Shown: positions 43,312 through 54,112, counted from the stretch's first letter. The stretch is 64,000 nucleotides of DNA from Paraburkholderia bryophila (GCF_013409255.1 NZ_JACCAS010000001.1:2170001-2234000), one strand, 5' to 3'. Notes: generated by a model not told the origin, from the letters alone. Translations and numbers: made by a program.

Positions 43312-45225
43312 CTATCGGATGATCCGCGCCGGCACCGCGCCGCGCAATGCGTTGCAGATCAGCAGTGCTTCAGCGTTCATCAAGTCCGCCTGCGTCAGCA
43401 CTTTCTCAGCCGCTTGCAGGTCCGCGCCTTCTTCAAGCAGAACACTGCGCATCACGCCCGGCAGCACGCCCGACGCGAGCGGCGGCGTCCACCACCGCCC
43501 CGCCAGCTTCACAAAGACATTCGACCGGCCGCCTTCGGTCAACTCGCCTCGCTCGTTGAAGAACAGCGTGTCGAATGCGCCCTTCGTCTCGGCTTCGCGC
43601 CAGCCGCGATCATATTCGGCACGACGGGTGGTTTTGTGATGCAGCAGCGGGTCGTGCGCTTCGGTCGCGGGGAAATGGTGGTCGGGCGCGAGCAGTACGC
43701 CGACTGCCTGGTTCGGTAGCGGCGTCAGCACCGCAACCGTAATGTGCGTCGCGCCGTTCTTACTAAGCGCGAGCCGCATGCGATACGGTGTGCGCGCCGG
43801 CAGCGATTCACACGTCGCCGTGATTTGGGCGCGAATATTATTTTCGTCGCCGAGATTGAAACCCAACGTTGCCGCGCTGCGCGACAGCCGTTCGAAATGA
43901 CGCGACAGATGCCGCGCGCCCTCCTCGCGCGTCGCGTACATCGTTTCGAACAGATCGAAGCCCGGTTCGGCGCCGGTCAGAAAGCTGGCCTTCAATTGAC
44001 ACTCCGCGAATTCGTCGGCTGCCACGCTGTCGAGGACGATGCCCGCGCCGACGCCCATCGTGCCCCGCAGCTCACCGGTTTGCGCGGCATGGCTCAGCGT
44101 CAACGTGCGAATGGCGACAGACAGGCAGAAGTCGCCGCACACGGTTGGGTTGGCCGCCGTTGCGGCTACCGAAGGCGCGTCGAGCCAGCCGATTGCGCCG
44201 GTATAAAGCCCGCGCGGCGTGCTTTCAAGTTCGTCGATCAACTGCATCGTCCGATGCTTCGGCGCGCCGGTGATCGATCCGCACGGAAACAACGCGCGCA
44301 AAACGCCGGCAAACGATGTTTCGGGCCGCAAGCTGGCCTGCACCGTCGACGTCATCTGCCAAACCGACGCATACGGCTCGACCGAAAACAACGCAGGCAC
44401 CTTGACCGAGCCCGTTTGCGCGACTCGCGACAGATCGTTGCGCAGCAGATCCACGATCATCACGTTCTCGGCGCGGTTCTTCGGGTCGCTGCGGAGAAAC
44501 TCGGCTGCGCCCTGGTCCGCCTGCGGATCGTCCGAGCGCGGCGCCGTGCCTTTCATCGGCCGCGCACGCAACATCGCACCGTCCTTTTCGATAAAAAGCT
44601 CCGGCGAACACGACAGCACCCACTGGCTTCCCGGCAACGCGATCAACGCACCGAACGGGACCGGTTGCCGGGCTCTCAAGCGTCGATAGAGCGCGATAGG
44701 CGAACCGAACACGTCGAAGCCGAGCCGGTACGTGTAGTTGACCTGGTAGGAGTCGCCCGCGCGTAACGCGTTGTGAATCGCGGCGATTGCCGCGTCGAAC
44801 TGCGCGCGCTCGACGCTCGCGCGCACGTTCGCCGTGCCCGCCACCGACGGCTCAATCGCCCCGCCATCGCGCTCCGTCAACCACGCGTCGACTTCTTCGC
44901 GCGAGCGCTTCTCGCAGCGCTCGAACAATAAAAAACGCAGGGTGGCATCGCCACGCTGCGTTTTCGGAAGCGAGCGCGAATCTCCGTCGAGAAGATTGCG
45001 CCCAAACTCATAATCGCCGAGCACGACGGCATGCAAACCCCGCAAGGTATCCGCCACCACAGACTCGCATACGGCTTCGAGTTGCGCGGCGTCCGCGCAC
45101 ACCCGTTCCCGCACAAAGCCTGTGTACAGACGACTCGAACGGCGCGCCGCCGTCGCGTCGCAATCGTCGAGCAACGCGAAGACCGCGTCGCGCTCATCTG
45201 CCGTCATACCTACCGCCAACTTCAA
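43312..45225 (-). CDS. pabBC: Fused aminodeoxychorismate synthase component I / 4-amino-4-deoxychorismate lyase
   Basis: A 637-residue two-domain protein. Residues about 130-390 form the chorismate-binding PabB part (SYQVNYTYRLGFD, RPMKGTAPR, NVMIVDLLRNDLSRVA, FPCGSITGAPKHRTMQLI). Residues about 415-637 form a class IV PLP aminotransferase-like PabC lyase (FDLFETMYAT, HHKTTRRAEYDRG with the PLP Lys, NERGELTEGGRSNVFV). Together they make 4-aminobenzoate for folate from chorismate, with a PabA glutaminase supplied elsewhere. The fusion is common in Burkholderia. Begins 7 bases after dnaJ, so it is probably co-transcribed with it. Confidence 0.94.
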   Translation of the reverse strand: MKLAVGMTADERDAVFALLDDCDATAARRSSRLYTGFVRERVCADAAQLEAVCESVVADTLRGLHAVVLGDYEFGRNLLDGDSRSLPKTQRGDATLRFLLFERCEKRSREEVDAWLTERDGGAIEPSVAGTANVRASVERAQFDAAIAAIHNALRAGDSYQVNYTYRLGFDVFGSPIALYRRLRARQPVPFGALIALPGSQWVLSCSPELFIEKDGAMLRARPMKGTAPRSDDPQADQGAAEFLRSDPKNRAENVMIVDLLRNDLSRVAQTGSVKVPALFSVEPYASVWQMTSTVQASLRPETSFAGVLRALFPCGSITGAPKHRTMQLIDELESTPRGLYTGAIGWLDAPSVAATAANPTVCGDFCLSVAIRTLTLSHAAQTGELRGTMGVGAGIVLDSVAADEFAECQLKASFLTGAEPGFDLFETMYATREEGARHLSRHFERLSRSAATLGFNLGDENNIRAQITATCESLPARTPYRMRLALSKNGATHITVAVLTPLPNQAVGVLLAPDHHFPATEAHDPLLHHKTTRRAEYDRGWREAETKGAFDTLFFNERGELTEGGRSNVFVKLAGRWWTPPLASGVLPGVMRSVLLEEGADLQAAEKVLTQADLMNAEALLICNALRGAVPARIIR

Positions 45226-45232
45226 CCTGCCA

Positions 45233-46375
45233 TTAATCGAAGAAGCTCTTCACCCGGTCGAACCAGCTCTTGCTTTGCGGGCTATGTCGCGAGCCGCCTT
45301 CCACCAACGCTTTCTCGAATTGCTGAAGCAATTCGCGCTGCGGGTCGGTGAGCTTGACCGGCGTTTCGACTTGCACGTGCACGTACAGATCGCCGGCAAT
45401 GCTCGAACGCAGCCCCTTGATGCCCTTGCCGCGCAAACGGAACGTCTTGCCCGACTGCGTGCCTTCCGGAACGGTGAAGCTGGCGCGGCCCGCGAGGGTC
45501 GGCACTTCGATTTCGCCGCCGAGCGCCGCGGTGGTGAACGGAATCGGCATCTGGCAATGCAGATCGTCGCCGTCGCGCTCGAACACCGAGTGCTGTTTGA
45601 TATGAATCTCGACGTACAGATCGCCCGACGGACCGCCGTTGATACCCGGCTCGCCGTTGCCAGCCGAGCGGATACGCATGCCGTCGTCGATGCCTGCGGG
45701 GATCTTCACTTCCAGCGTCTTGGTTTCCTTCACCTTGCCCGCGCCGTGGCAATGGCCGCACGGTTCTGGGATATAGGTGCCGGTGCCATGGCACTTCGGG
45801 CAGGTCTGCTGGATGCTGAAAAAGCCTTGCGACATCCGCACCGAACCGGAACCGCTACAGGTCGGGCAGGTTTCCGGCTTGGTGCCGGGCTTGGCGCCCG
45901 AACCGTGACAGATTTCGCACGACACCCAGCTCGGCACGCGAATCTGCGTGTCGTAGCCGTGTGCGGCCTGTTCCAGCGTGATTTCCATGCTGTAGCGCAG
46001 ATCGGCGCCGCGATACACCTGCGGGCCGGGGCGGCCGCCAGCGCCGCGTGCGGCGCCGCCGGCCGCCTGGCCGAAGATGTCGCCGAAAATATCGCCGAAT
46101 GCATCGGCAAAACCGCCGAAGCCTTGTGCGCCGGCTCCGCCCATGTTCGGATCTACGCCCGCGTGGCCGTACTGGTCGTACGCGGCACGCTTTTGCGAGT
46201 CCGACAGCATTTCATAGGCTTCCTTCACCTCTTTGAAATGCTCTTCCGCATCCTTGTTGCCCGGATTCCGGTCGGGGTGGTGCTTCATCGCAAGCTTGCG
46301 ATAAGCCTTCTTGATTTCGTCGTCGCTCGCGTTCTTTGCGACGCCCAGAACCTCGTAGTAATCCCGTTTCGCCAT
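45233..46375 (-). CDS. dnaJ: Chaperone protein DnaJ
   Basis: A 380-residue type I J-protein. The J-domain (1-70) has HPDRNPGN, followed by a Gly/Phe-rich segment (about 75-125). Four CxxCxGxG zinc repeats follow ([32 protein letters not shown]), then the C-terminal substrate-binding barrels. It delivers unfolded clients to DnaK and stimulates its ATPase. Downstream of dnaK with a 270-base gap, and directly followed by pabBC. Confidence 0.98.
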   Translation of the reverse strand: MAKRDYYEVLGVAKNASDDEIKKAYRKLAMKHHPDRNPGNKDAEEHFKEVKEAYEMLSDSQKRAAYDQYGHAGVDPNMGGAGAQGFGGFADAFGDIFGDIFGQAAGGAARGAGGRPGPQVYRGADLRYSMEITLEQAAHGYDTQIRVPSWVSCEICHGSGAKPGTKPETCPTCSGSGSVRMSQGFFSIQQTCPKCHGTGTYIPEPCGHCHGAGKVKETKTLEVKIPAGIDDGMRIRSAGNGEPGINGGPSGDLYVEIHIKQHSVFERDGDDLHCQMPIPFTTAALGGEIEVPTLAGRASFTVPEGTQSGKTFRLRGKGIKGLRSSIAGDLYVHVQVETPVKLTDPQRELLQQFEKALVEGGSRHSPQSKSWFDRVKSFFD

Positions 46376-46596
46376 ATCGGTTCAACGCCACTCGCGCAAT
46401 GCGACGCGGTGGCTCCTCTTGAATGCTGGAGTCTTGCGACTCGTCCGGCCGCTGTTTTTTGCCGCTCGAAACCGGCTCGAAACAACGCCCTCCATAAAAC
46501 AAACGTGCCCGGAGAGCCCCAAAAGGCTCGCCAGGCGAGATAACCGCTCTTGCACGTTGCTGCGGCCCGAATGGGTGCAGGGGATTGTGCAGCCGG

Positions 46597-46620
46597 GCCG
46601 CACACGGTGCCGTGTGCGGC
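46597..46620. repeat. Perfect hairpin in the dnaK-dnaJ gap
   Basis: GCCGCACACGG and CCGTGTGCGGC pair perfectly over 11 bp with a 2-base loop, 26 bases past the dnaK stop. There is no T-run in the transcription direction. It may attenuate read-through or protect the dnaK 3' end rather than act as a full terminator. Confidence 0.55.
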
Positions 46621-46645
46621 TTTACGGTCGAAATGCGACCTGGCT

Positions 46646-48598
46646 TTAGTCTTTCTTGACTTCCTTGAATTCGGCGTCGACCACGTCGTCCTGCTGCTGG
46701 CTCGCGCCACCTGCCGATGCACCCGCGCCCGCCGCGCCTGCTGCCGCTGCTTCGGCACCTTGCGCTGCCTGCATGTCCGCGTACATCTTCTCGCCCATCT
46801 TCTGCGAGGCAGTTGCCACGACTTCGATCTTGGCTTCGATCGCGGCCTTGTCGCTCGAACCGCTCTTCAGCGTTTCTTCGAGGTCCTTCAGCGCGGCTTC
46901 GATCGTGTCCTTCTCGCCGGCGTCCAGCTTGTCGCCGTACTCGGTGAGCGCCTTCTTCGTGCTGTGGACCAGCGCGTCGCCCTGGTTGCGGGCATCGGCC
47001 AGCTCACGCAGCTTGTGATCTTCTTCGGCGTTGGCTTCCGCGTCCTTCACCATCTTTTCGATTTCGGCTTCGGACAGACCCGAGTTGGCCTTGATCGTGA
47101 TGCGGTTTTCCTTGCCGGTCGCCTTGTCTTTCGCGCCGACGTGCAGAATGCCGTTCGCGTCGATGTCGAAGCTCACTTCGATCTGCGGCGTGCCGCGCGG
47201 TGCCGGCGGAATGCCTTCGAGGTTGAACTCGCCCAGCAGCTTGTTGCCGGCTGCCATTTCGCGTTCGCCCTGGAACACCTTGATCGTCACGGCGCCCTGG
47301 TTGTCGTCAGCCGTCGAGTAGACCTGTGCGTGCTTGGTCGGGATCGTGGTGTTCTTGTTGATCATCTTCGTCATCACGCCGCCGAGCGTTTCGATGCCGA
47401 GCGACAGCGGGGTCACGTCGAGCAGCAGCACGTCCTTGCGGTCACCCGACAGAACCTGACCTTGAATCGCGGCGCCAACGGCCACGGCTTCGTCCGGGTT
47501 CACGTCACGACGCGGTTCCTTGCCGAAGAATTCCTTAACCTTGTCCTGCACCTTCGGCATACGCGTCATACCGCCGACGAGGATCACGTCGTCGATCTCG
47601 CCGACCTTCACGCCTGCATCCTTGATCGCCGTGCGGCACGGTTCGATGGTGCGTTCGATCAGTTCTTCAACCAGCGCTTCCAGCTTGGCGCGCGTGATTT
47701 TCAGGTTCAAGTGCTTCGGACCCGACGCGTCGGCCGTGATGTACGGCAGGTTGATTTCGGTCTGCTGGCTCGACGACAGTTCGATCTTCGCCTTTTCAGC
47801 CGATTCCTTCAGGCGTTGCAGCGCGAGCACGTCTTTCGACAGATCGACGCCTTGTTCCTTCTTGAACTCGCCGATGATGTAATCGATGATGCGCTGGTCG
47901 AAGTCTTCACCGCCCAGGAACGTATCGCCGTTCGTGGACAGCACTTCGAACTGCATTTCGCCGTCAACGTCGGCGATTTCGATGATCGACACGTCGAACG
48001 TACCGCCACCCAGGTCATACACCGCGATCTTGCGGTCGCCCTTTTCGGCCTTGTCCAGACCGAAGGCCAGAGCGGCTGCGGTCGGTTCGTTGATGATGCG
48101 CTTGACTTCCAGACCGGCGATGCGGCCGGCGTCTTTGGTCGCCTGACGCTGGCTGTCGTTGAAGTACGCGGGAACCGTGATCACCGCTTCGGTGACCGGC
48201 TCGCCGAGGTAGTCTTCAGCGGTCTTCTTCATCTTGCGCAGCGTTTCCGCGGAGATTTGCGGCGGCGCCAGCTTCTGGTCGCGCACTTCGATCCATGCGT
48301 CGCCGTTGTCGGCCTTCATGATCTTGTACGGCATCAGCGCGATGTCTTTCTGCACTTCTTTTTCTTCGAAGCGGCGGCCGATCAGGCGCTTGACCGCATA
48401 CAGCGTATTACGCGGGTTCGTGACCGACTGACGCTTCGCAGGCGCGCCGACGAGAATCTCGCCGTCTTCCATGTAAGCGATGATCGACGGCGTGGTGCGC
48501 GCACCTTCCGAGTTCTCGATCACCTTAACCGTATTGCCTTCCATGATCGCCACGCACGAGTTGGTCGTGCCGAGGTCGATGCCGATGATTTTGCCCAT
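46646..48598 (-). CDS. dnaK: Chaperone protein DnaK (Hsp70)
   Basis: A 650-residue Hsp70. The nucleotide-binding domain starts [18 protein letters not shown] and includes [34 protein letters not shown] and [13 protein letters not shown]. The substrate domain begins about residue 390, with a helical lid and a Gly/Ala-rich tail ending [13 protein letters not shown]. The ATG at 48598 is preceded by CAGGAGA; an open frame of 30 further codons upstream is not supported. Works with DnaJ and GrpE, both adjacent. A heat-shock-type promoter candidate lies about 95 bases upstream. Confidence 0.98.
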   Translation of the reverse strand: MGKIIGIDLGTTNSCVAIMEGNTVKVIENSEGARTTPSIIAYMEDGEILVGAPAKRQSVTNPRNTLYAVKRLIGRRFEEKEVQKDIALMPYKIMKADNGDAWIEVRDQKLAPPQISAETLRKMKKTAEDYLGEPVTEAVITVPAYFNDSQRQATKDAGRIAGLEVKRIINEPTAAALAFGLDKAEKGDRKIAVYDLGGGTFDVSIIEIADVDGEMQFEVLSTNGDTFLGGEDFDQRIIDYIIGEFKKEQGVDLSKDVLALQRLKESAEKAKIELSSSQQTEINLPYITADASGPKHLNLKITRAKLEALVEELIERTIEPCRTAIKDAGVKVGEIDDVILVGGMTRMPKVQDKVKEFFGKEPRRDVNPDEAVAVGAAIQGQVLSGDRKDVLLLDVTPLSLGIETLGGVMTKMINKNTTIPTKHAQVYSTADDNQGAVTIKVFQGEREMAAGNKLLGEFNLEGIPPAPRGTPQIEVSFDIDANGILHVGAKDKATGKENRITIKANSGLSEAEIEKMVKDAEANAEEDHKLRELADARNQGDALVHSTKKALTEYGDKLDAGEKDTIEAALKDLEETLKSGSSDKAAIEAKIEVVATASQKMGEKMYADMQAAQGAEAAAAGAAGAGASAGGASQQQDDVVDAEFKEVKKD

Positions 48599-49044
48599 TT
48601 TTACTATTCTCCTGACTTTGATCGCTGCGGAAAGCGCCTTGCTTGCCATCTGGCGGGAAGGCGATCCGCTCTCAATTCCTACCTGCACTCAACATAAGTG
48701 CGTCCGCATCGTTTTCAAGACCTCTTTTACGATGCGGTCTTTAATTTTTTTCAATCGGTCGAACTTTTTCCGCTTGTTTTACTGCTTTCTGCGACGCCAA
48801 GCAGTGAAGCAGGAAGCGCCCGCCCGGATCGCGGTGTTCGTAGACGTTGCTGCGAAACCATCTGGGACCGGGGGCGCGGATCGCGGCCGACCGCGGCCGG
48901 CCCCGCGTCGAACGAGTCGGCGCTGCGCTCCCGCATGTCGAAGACGGCGAACGCGGTAGCCGACGGGACGGTTGGCCATGGCGGTGCCAGCCCAGCTTGG
49001 CGGCGGTAAATCGACCGGAAAACGGCAGAAAGCGGCTGCGGCGT
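48599..49044. other. dnaK leader and dnaK-grpE spacer
   Basis: 446 bases without a supported gene. The part nearest dnaK is AT-rich and holds the heat-shock promoter candidate at 48693-48719. The part nearest grpE is very GC-rich, with CGCGGCC-type self-complementary stretches near 48880-48905. No thioredoxin-like gene, which some relatives carry here, is visible. Confidence 0.6.
48693..48719 (-). promoter_or_regulatory. Candidate sigma-32 promoter of dnaK
   Basis: On the minus strand CTTGAAA (48719-48713) is a consensus heat-shock -35. After 12 bases CACTTATG (48700-48693) is only a partial match to CCCCATNT. It lies 95 bases before the dnaK start. It is weaker than the grpE promoter but correctly placed. 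Confidence 0.5.
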
Positions 49045-49629
49045 TTACTTCGGCGCCGCGACGGTCACGAGCGCCGGACGCAGCACGCGGTCGGCGATCA
49101 CGAAACCCTTTTGCAGCACTGCCACGACAGTGTTCGGTTCCTGATCGGCCGGCACCATCGAAATGGCCTGGTGGCGATGCGGATCGAACTTCTCGCCGAC
49201 CGGATTCAAGGCGACGACACGGCCCTTTTCCAGCGCACCGTTCAACTGACGCAGCGTCAGTTCCACGCCTTCACGGACCTTTTGCAGATCGTCGGACGAG
49301 TGGGCGACTGCCGCTTCGAGGCTGTCCACCACCGGCAGCAGATGCTCGGCGAAGCTCTCGATCGCAAACTTATGCGCCTTGGTCACGTCTTCCTGCGCGC
49401 GGCGACGCACGTTTTCGGTCTCAGCTTTCGCCCGCAGGAAGCTTTCCTGCAGGTCGGCGATCTTGGCGTGCGCTTCAGCCAGCGCGGCCTGCTCGAGGCC
49501 TGCCGGCGCCTCGGTCGCGGCGCCTGCGGCCGCTTCCTGCTGAGCTGCTGCGGCCTCGGCGGCCTGGCGCTCGGCTTCGTCCGCGGGCGTGGGATTCTGG
49601 CTCGTCGGGTTCTCTTGCGTGTTTTCCAT
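49045..49629 (-). CDS. grpE: Nucleotide exchange factor GrpE
   Basis: A 194-residue GrpE that releases ADP from DnaK. The N-terminus (1-50) is Ala/Glu/Gln-rich and probably disordered. A long coiled coil follows (about 45-105, [27 protein letters not shown]), then the four-helix and beta-wing part ending [15 protein letters not shown] and [24 protein letters not shown]. The ATG at 49629 is supported by the family start MENTQEN; the upstream open frame is the 5' leader. A consensus heat-shock promoter precedes it. Confidence 0.96.
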   Translation of the reverse strand: MENTQENPTSQNPTPADEAERQAAEAAAAQQEAAAGAATEAPAGLEQAALAEAHAKIADLQESFLRAKAETENVRRRAQEDVTKAHKFAIESFAEHLLPVVDSLEAAVAHSSDDLQKVREGVELTLRQLNGALEKGRVVALNPVGEKFDPHRHQAISMVPADQEPNTVVAVLQKGFVIADRVLRPALVTVAAPK

Positions 49630-50009
49630 GTCGCTGAAAGTCGTAAAAAAGTAAAAACCAACGGTGGCGGCAGCGCGCAAAAGCGGGTGCAATTTGTGCG
49701 TTGCAAAATAGCGACAGACTAGCTGGCGCACCATCGCATAACGAAACCGCAGATGGGGCCGGAAAGACCCGTTTCAAGCGGGTCTTGCGGAACTTTTCGC
49801 ACCACGGACGTGCGGCGGAAATGCCCGGTTACAACCATTATTGCGACGCAATCAGATTGAGATTGAGTGCGGCCAACAAGTGGCCTATGCTCCACTAAAG
49901 CGTCGGAAAAGACACGTTAACCCTAATCCGACGTAAGCCTTACCGACATTTTGCAATTTCCCACCTGATCCGCCTGTTTCCGTCCTGAATCCTTCCCAAG
50001 GGGAGTACC
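49630..50009. other. grpE leader and spacer to the small peptide gene
   Basis: 380 bases without a supported larger gene. It contains the grpE heat-shock promoter (49751-49778, minus strand) and, at the right end, the AAGGGGAG ribosome site of the small gene at 50010. No other clear signal is seen. Confidence 0.6.
49751..49778 (-). promoter_or_regulatory. Consensus sigma-32 heat-shock promoter of grpE
   Basis: Minus strand: -35 CTTGAAA at 49778-49772, 13-base spacer, -10 CCCCATCT at 49758-49751. Both boxes and the spacing match the sigma-32 consensus. Predicted transcription starts near 49744, giving a leader of about 115 bases. Confidence 0.88.
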
Positions 50010-50171
50010 GTGAAACTGACCTTCGCAATCTCGGTGGTCGCATTGGTACTGATTTTGGGCACCACGACCATCTGCATGTCCGGGGCTGTCAACGATCACA
50101 CTACCGAATACGGCGGTGTGCACGCGACCATGGAACAACTGTTCAATCCCCACCTGAAAGTTTGTCGATAG
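50010..50171 (+). CDS. 53-residue membrane or exported peptide, unknown
   Basis: A short gene starting with GTG at 50010 behind a strong AAGGGGAG ribosome site. The peptide begins with Lys, then a hydrophobic helix (FAISVVALVLILGTTTI) and a Cys (ICMSG), followed by a polar tail ending in VCR. It could be a small membrane protein or a short lipoprotein-like peptide, but the Cys context is not a good lipobox. Its last 29 bases overlap the 3' end of the convergent S4-domain gene. No family is recognised. Confidence 0.5.
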   Translation: MKLTFAISVVALVLILGTTTICMSGAVNDHTTEYGGVHATMEQLFNPHLKVCR

Positions 50172-50550
50172 TGCGCCTGTCGCGTTTAGTCGGCCGGCCG
50201 TGCAATGCGGCCGCCGGCTCTCGATACGTTTTGCGCCGTTCCTGCTCGACCTGCCGCTTCACCCTGCTTTCCTCGGTTTCCGCATAAAGCGTCTGCGCGA
50301 CGCTTGCCGGGCCGCGCACGTCGCATAGGCCCAGCACTTCCACCTGCCAGACGATCCGCTCGATTTCGATCTCGACCAGATCGCCGACGCGCACGTCTTT
50401 CGCCGGTTTCACATTGGCAGCGCCAATGCGCACATGGCCTTTCTCGACGGCATCCGCGGCGAGCGAGCGCGTCTTGAAGAAGCGCGCCGCCCAAAGCCAT
50501 TTGTCGATGCGTAACTTCGCGCCCGTGTTGGTCGAAATCTGGTAATTCAT
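50143..50550 (-). CDS. S4-domain RNA-binding heat-shock protein (Hsp15 family)
   Basis: A 135-residue protein with an N-terminal S4 RNA-binding domain (LRIDKWLWAARFFKTRSLAADAVEKGHVRIGAANVKPAKDVRVGD). A basic C-terminal tail follows (KRQVEQERRKTYREP, KRDRRTIDKLSGGD). Hsp15/HslR binds stalled 50S subunits carrying nascent chains and helps recycle them. The ATG at 50550 matches the family length. Located 7 bases after hemH on the same strand. Confidence 0.92.
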   Translation of the reverse strand: MNYQISTNTGAKLRIDKWLWAARFFKTRSLAADAVEKGHVRIGAANVKPAKDVRVGDLVEIEIERIVWQVEVLGLCDVRGPASVAQTLYAETEESRVKRQVEQERRKTYREPAAALHGRPTKRDRRTIDKLSGGD

Positions 50551-50557
50551 CGCCTGT

Positions 50558-51628
50558 TCAAGCCCCCGTCGAATGCGGCACCGGCAGCGCCTGAACCGGC
50601 CAGCCTTGCAGATTCTGCGCGACGATTTCGCCGAGCGCGGCAATCCACGCCGGCGACGCGTTCACACAGGCAATCCGATGAAACTCTTTGCCGCCGGCGT
50701 GCAGGAACTCGTCGCGCACTTCCATGCCGATTTCCTCAATCGTTTCAAGGCAGTCGGCGGTAAAGCCCGGGCAGAACACGTCGGCGCGGCGTACGCCCGC
50801 CGCGCCCAGTTCCTTCAGCGTGGGCGCCGTGTACGGCTGCAACCATTCGGCTTTGCCGAAGCGCGACTGGAACGTGATGCGGCATTCCACCGGCGTCAGT
50901 TCCAACGCCTGCATGAGCAGCGCGCCGGTCTGCTGGCATTGCTCGTGGTAGGGGTCGCCGAGATCCATGGTGCGCTTGGGCACGCCGTGAAAACTCAGCA
51001 CCAGCTTGTCGCCCGCCGCGAAGTCGGGCCGGCCGTGCTGATGCCAGTACTGATGCACCTGCGCGGCCAGCGCTGAAATGTACGCGGGATGGTCGGCGTA
51101 CTGACGCACCGTGCGGATTTCCGGCTGATTGCGCATGCGCTTGAGCGCTGAAAACGCGTCGTCGAAAGCGGTCGCCGTGGTCGACGACGAGTATTGCGGA
51201 TACATGGGCACCAGCAGCACACGCTCGGCACCCGCCAGCTTCAACTGGTTGAGTATGGCCGGAATGCCCGGCGTGCCATAACGCATCGCGTAGTCGACCA
51301 GCACCGTGTAGTCGTTCAGTTGCAGCAGGTGGCGCAAGCCTTCCACCTGCTTCTCTGTATAGACGCGCAGCGGCGAGCCTTCCGGCATCCAGACCGCGGC
51401 GTACTTTTTCGCCGACGCCGGACTGCGGAACGGCAGGATCAGCAAGCGCAGGATGATCTGCCACAACAGCGACGGAATTTCGACCACGCGAGGATCGGAC
51501 AGAAACTGCGCGAGATAGCGACGGACTGCGCGCGGCGTCGGCGCGTCGGGCGTACCGAGATTGATCAGCAGTACGGCGACACGGTGTGACGTGGCGTTCT
51601 GTGAGGGCCGCTCGAGGTCGAAGCGCAT
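50558..51628 (-). CDS. hemH: Ferrochelatase
   Basis: A 356-residue HemH that inserts Fe(II) into protoporphyrin IX, the last step of heme synthesis. Seen are [51 protein letters not shown] and the catalytic-His motif [35 protein letters not shown] and [18 protein letters not shown] follow. It lies between hrcA and the Hsp15-type gene, same strand. Confidence 0.97.
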   Translation of the reverse strand: MRFDLERPSQNATSHRVAVLLINLGTPDAPTPRAVRRYLAQFLSDPRVVEIPSLLWQIILRLLILPFRSPASAKKYAAVWMPEGSPLRVYTEKQVEGLRHLLQLNDYTVLVDYAMRYGTPGIPAILNQLKLAGAERVLLVPMYPQYSSSTTATAFDDAFSALKRMRNQPEIRTVRQYADHPAYISALAAQVHQYWHQHGRPDFAAGDKLVLSFHGVPKRTMDLGDPYHEQCQQTGALLMQALELTPVECRITFQSRFGKAEWLQPYTAPTLKELGAAGVRRADVFCPGFTADCLETIEEIGMEVRDEFLHAGGKEFHRIACVNASPAWIAALGEIVAQNLQGWPVQALPVPHSTGA

Positions 51629-51811
51629 AGGCAGCAGAGGTAACCGCTTGAGGCGGAGAGTCGATTCAGGTGGGTTTCATTATAGCGGCGCGGCCTGGCG
51701 ACCGGTCCGCCGTACACCCCTGGCCATTCGGCCAATTGGCAAGCCGCGCGCCGTCGCGCATGATGAACGGACTTGAAATGAGCGCGTGAGTTGCCGCCGC
51801 CGGGCAGCCAG

Positions 51812-52831
51812 CTATTGCTGGCTGAGAGTCAGGGAAAGCAGGCGCGCGGTGATATCCACGATCGGAATCACGCGGTTGTACGCCATGCGGGTCGGGCCGA
51901 TCACGCCGAGCGTGCCGACGATCTTACCGTTCACTTCGTACGGCGCGGTGACCACGCTCATTTCCTCGATCGGCACGAGATTCGATTCGCCGCCAATGAA
52001 AATCTGCACGCCCGCCGCGTGACTCGACACGTCGAGTAACTGAAGGAGACTGGTCTTTTGGTCGAACACATCGAACAGCTTGCGCAGGCGCGCCATATCG
52101 GACGAAAGGTCGGCGACTTCCAGCAGATTGCGCTCGCCGGAAATCAGTACGTTCTCGCCAGTGTCGGACTCTTCGGTGCTGGCCGTGACGGCGGCGTGCA
52201 TCAGCGTCGTCATGTCGCCGCGCAGTTCGTCGATTTCCTCACGCAGGCGGCGGCGCACGTCGTCGAACGAGAGGCCGGCGAAATGCGCGTTGATGTAATT
52301 CGACGCTTCCACCAGTTGCGACGGCGAAAAGTCGCGCTGCGTCGCCATGATGCGGTTTTGCACGTCGCCTTCCGGCGTCACGATGATCAGCAGAATGCGC
52401 TTGTCGGACAAACGCATGAACTCGATCTGCTTGAACACGTGGCTGCGCCGCGGCGTGAGCACCACGCCGGCGAACTGCGACAGGTTGGACAGCACGCTGG
52501 CCGCTGCGGCGACGATCTTCTGCGGCTCACCCGCCTGCAGCGTAGTCTTGACGGCGCGCATCACGGCTTCTTCGTCTGCGGCGGATTCGACGGTCAGCAT
52601 CGTATCCACGAAGAGCCGATAGCCGCGCGGCGTAGGGATACGGCCGGCCGACGTATGCGGACTGATCACGAGCCCCAGGTCCTCGAGATCGGACATGACG
52701 TTGCGGATCGTCGCGGGGCTCAGTTCGAGGCCAGAGTAACGAGACAACGTGCGTGAGCCGACCGGCTGACCTTCGGCGATGTAGCGCTCAATCAGCGTTT
52801 TGAGGAGGGTTTGTGCGCGAGGATCTAGCAT
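51812..52831 (-). CDS. hrcA: Heat-inducible transcription repressor HrcA
   Basis: A 339-residue HrcA, which represses heat-shock genes by binding the CIRCE inverted repeat and needs GroEL for activity. The N-terminal winged helix is present ([47 protein letters not shown]). GAF-like and dimerisation parts follow, ending in [21 protein letters not shown]. The ATG at 52831 starts MLDPRAQ; the open frame continues upstream without support. No CIRCE element is seen in the window, so its targets (probably groESL) lie elsewhere. Divergent from nadK. Confidence 0.96.
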   Translation of the reverse strand: MLDPRAQTLLKTLIERYIAEGQPVGSRTLSRYSGLELSPATIRNVMSDLEDLGLVISPHTSAGRIPTPRGYRLFVDTMLTVESAADEEAVMRAVKTTLQAGEPQKIVAAAASVLSNLSQFAGVVLTPRRSHVFKQIEFMRLSDKRILLIIVTPEGDVQNRIMATQRDFSPSQLVEASNYINAHFAGLSFDDVRRRLREEIDELRGDMTTLMHAAVTASTEESDTGENVLISGERNLLEVADLSSDMARLRKLFDVFDQKTSLLQLLDVSSHAAGVQIFIGGESNLVPIEEMSVVTAPYEVNGKIVGTLGVIGPTRMAYNRVIPIVDITARLLSLTLSQQ

Positions 52832-53137
52832 GACGGAAAATTTTAGCTTAATGACACGACTACCGCGAGCGCTAACGGCGCTCACCGTTGACGAATGCGC
52901 CACGGTTCGCCCGGGCGCCGCTTTGTCTTCGATCCGCTGCGTGAGCCGGCAGGTGGCCCGACGTTCGGCCCGCCACCTCGACAACGGCGCGCCGTGGCAC
53001 TCTAACCGGCACGCATGTCATCAACGCTTCACCATTCTAACGATAATCGCGAAATACGCCGGCAGCCCATCCGCGCCAGCCCGCTACCGGGTCTGTCAGC
53101 GGTTCTTTTCAGGCCCTACCTATGGTGTAATGCCGGC
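52832..53137. other. Divergent promoter region of hrcA and nadK
   Basis: 306 bases without a supported gene. On the minus strand TAAAAT (52845-52840) ends 8 bases before the hrcA ATG. On the plus strand TGTAAT (53126-53131) ends 6 bases before the nadK ATG. No ribosome site is obvious for either gene, and no CIRCE repeat is present. Confidence 0.5.
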
Positions 53138-54040
53138 ATGCAAGTGACCAGCCAGTTCAAGACCGTCGCGCTCGTCGGGCGCAACAATACGCCGGGCATC
53201 GTCGAGCCCTTGACCGCGCTCGCCTCGTGCATCGCGAAACGCGGCTTCGAGGTCGTATTCGAAGCCGATACCGCCGCCGAGATCGGCGTCACCGACTATC
53301 CGGCGCTGCGTCCCGCCGAGATCGGCGCGCGCGCCGACGTGGCGGTCGTGCTGGGCGGCGACGGCACGATGCTCGGCATCGGTCGCCAGCTCGCGCCTTA
53401 CCGCACGCCGCTGATCGGCATCAATCACGGCCGGCTCGGCTTCATTACCGACATTCCGATCTCCGACATGCGCGAGATCGTGCCGCAAATGCTGGCGGGC
53501 AATTTCGAACGCGAGGAGCGCGTGCTGCTCGAGGCGCGCATCATGCGCAACGGCAGCCCGATCTATCACGCGCTGGCCTTCAACGACGTGGTGGTCAATC
53601 GCAGCGGCTTTTCGGGCATGGCGGAACTGCATGTCTCGGTCGACGGGCGCTTCATGTACAACCAGCGCTCGGACGGCCTGATCGTCGCCACGCCGACCGG
53701 CTCGACCGCTTACGCGCTCTCCTCGCAAGGGCCGATCCTGCATCCGCAATTGGGCGGCATCGTGCTGGTGCCGATCGCGCCGCACGCGCTGTCGAACCGG
53801 CCGATCGTGCTGCCGGACGACTCGAAGGTGAGCATCCAGATCGTGTCCGGCCGCGAGGTCAACGTGAACTTCGACATGCAGTCGTTCACCTCGCTCGAAT
53901 TGAGCGACACGATCGAAGTGCGCCGCTCGCGCCATACGGTGCCCATGCTGCATCCGGTCGGCTACAGCTACTTCGCGACGCTGCGCAAAAAGCTGCACTG
54001 GAACGAATACCCGTCGCACGAAGAAGACACCAAGCCCTGA
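53138..54040 (+). CDS. nadK: NAD kinase
   Basis: A 300-residue NAD kinase that makes NADP from NAD and ATP. The GGDGTMLG motif is near residues 71-78, with [20 protein letters not shown] and [18 protein letters not shown] (the conserved GST/Y region) following. The ATG at 53138 starts [15 protein letters not shown]; the frame is open further upstream without signals. Followed by recN in the conserved nadK-recN order. Confidence 0.96.
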   Translation: MQVTSQFKTVALVGRNNTPGIVEPLTALASCIAKRGFEVVFEADTAAEIGVTDYPALRPAEIGARADVAVVLGGDGTMLGIGRQLAPYRTPLIGINHGRLGFITDIPISDMREIVPQMLAGNFEREERVLLEARIMRNGSPIYHALAFNDVVVNRSGFSGMAELHVSVDGRFMYNQRSDGLIVATPTGSTAYALSSQGPILHPQLGGIVLVPIAPHALSNRPIVLPDDSKVSIQIVSGREVNVNFDMQSFTSLELSDTIEVRRSRHTVPMLHPVGYSYFATLRKKLHWNEYPSHEEDTKP

Positions 54041-54112
54041 GCCGCGAGCAGCCCCTGGAATGCAACGCCGCCGCTGCCGAACCCTGAATTTCAAGCTCAC
54101 CAGACCACCTCC

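Noticed and set aside
46550..48697. Plus-strand open frame of about 715 codons opposite dnaK
   Set aside because: Antisense shadow of dnaK; Phe/Asp/Val/Arg-rich with no motifs.
52832..53137. CIRCE element near hrcA
   Set aside because: No TTAGCACTC-N9-GAGTGCTAA-like inverted repeat is present here or before grpE, dnaK or dnaJ.
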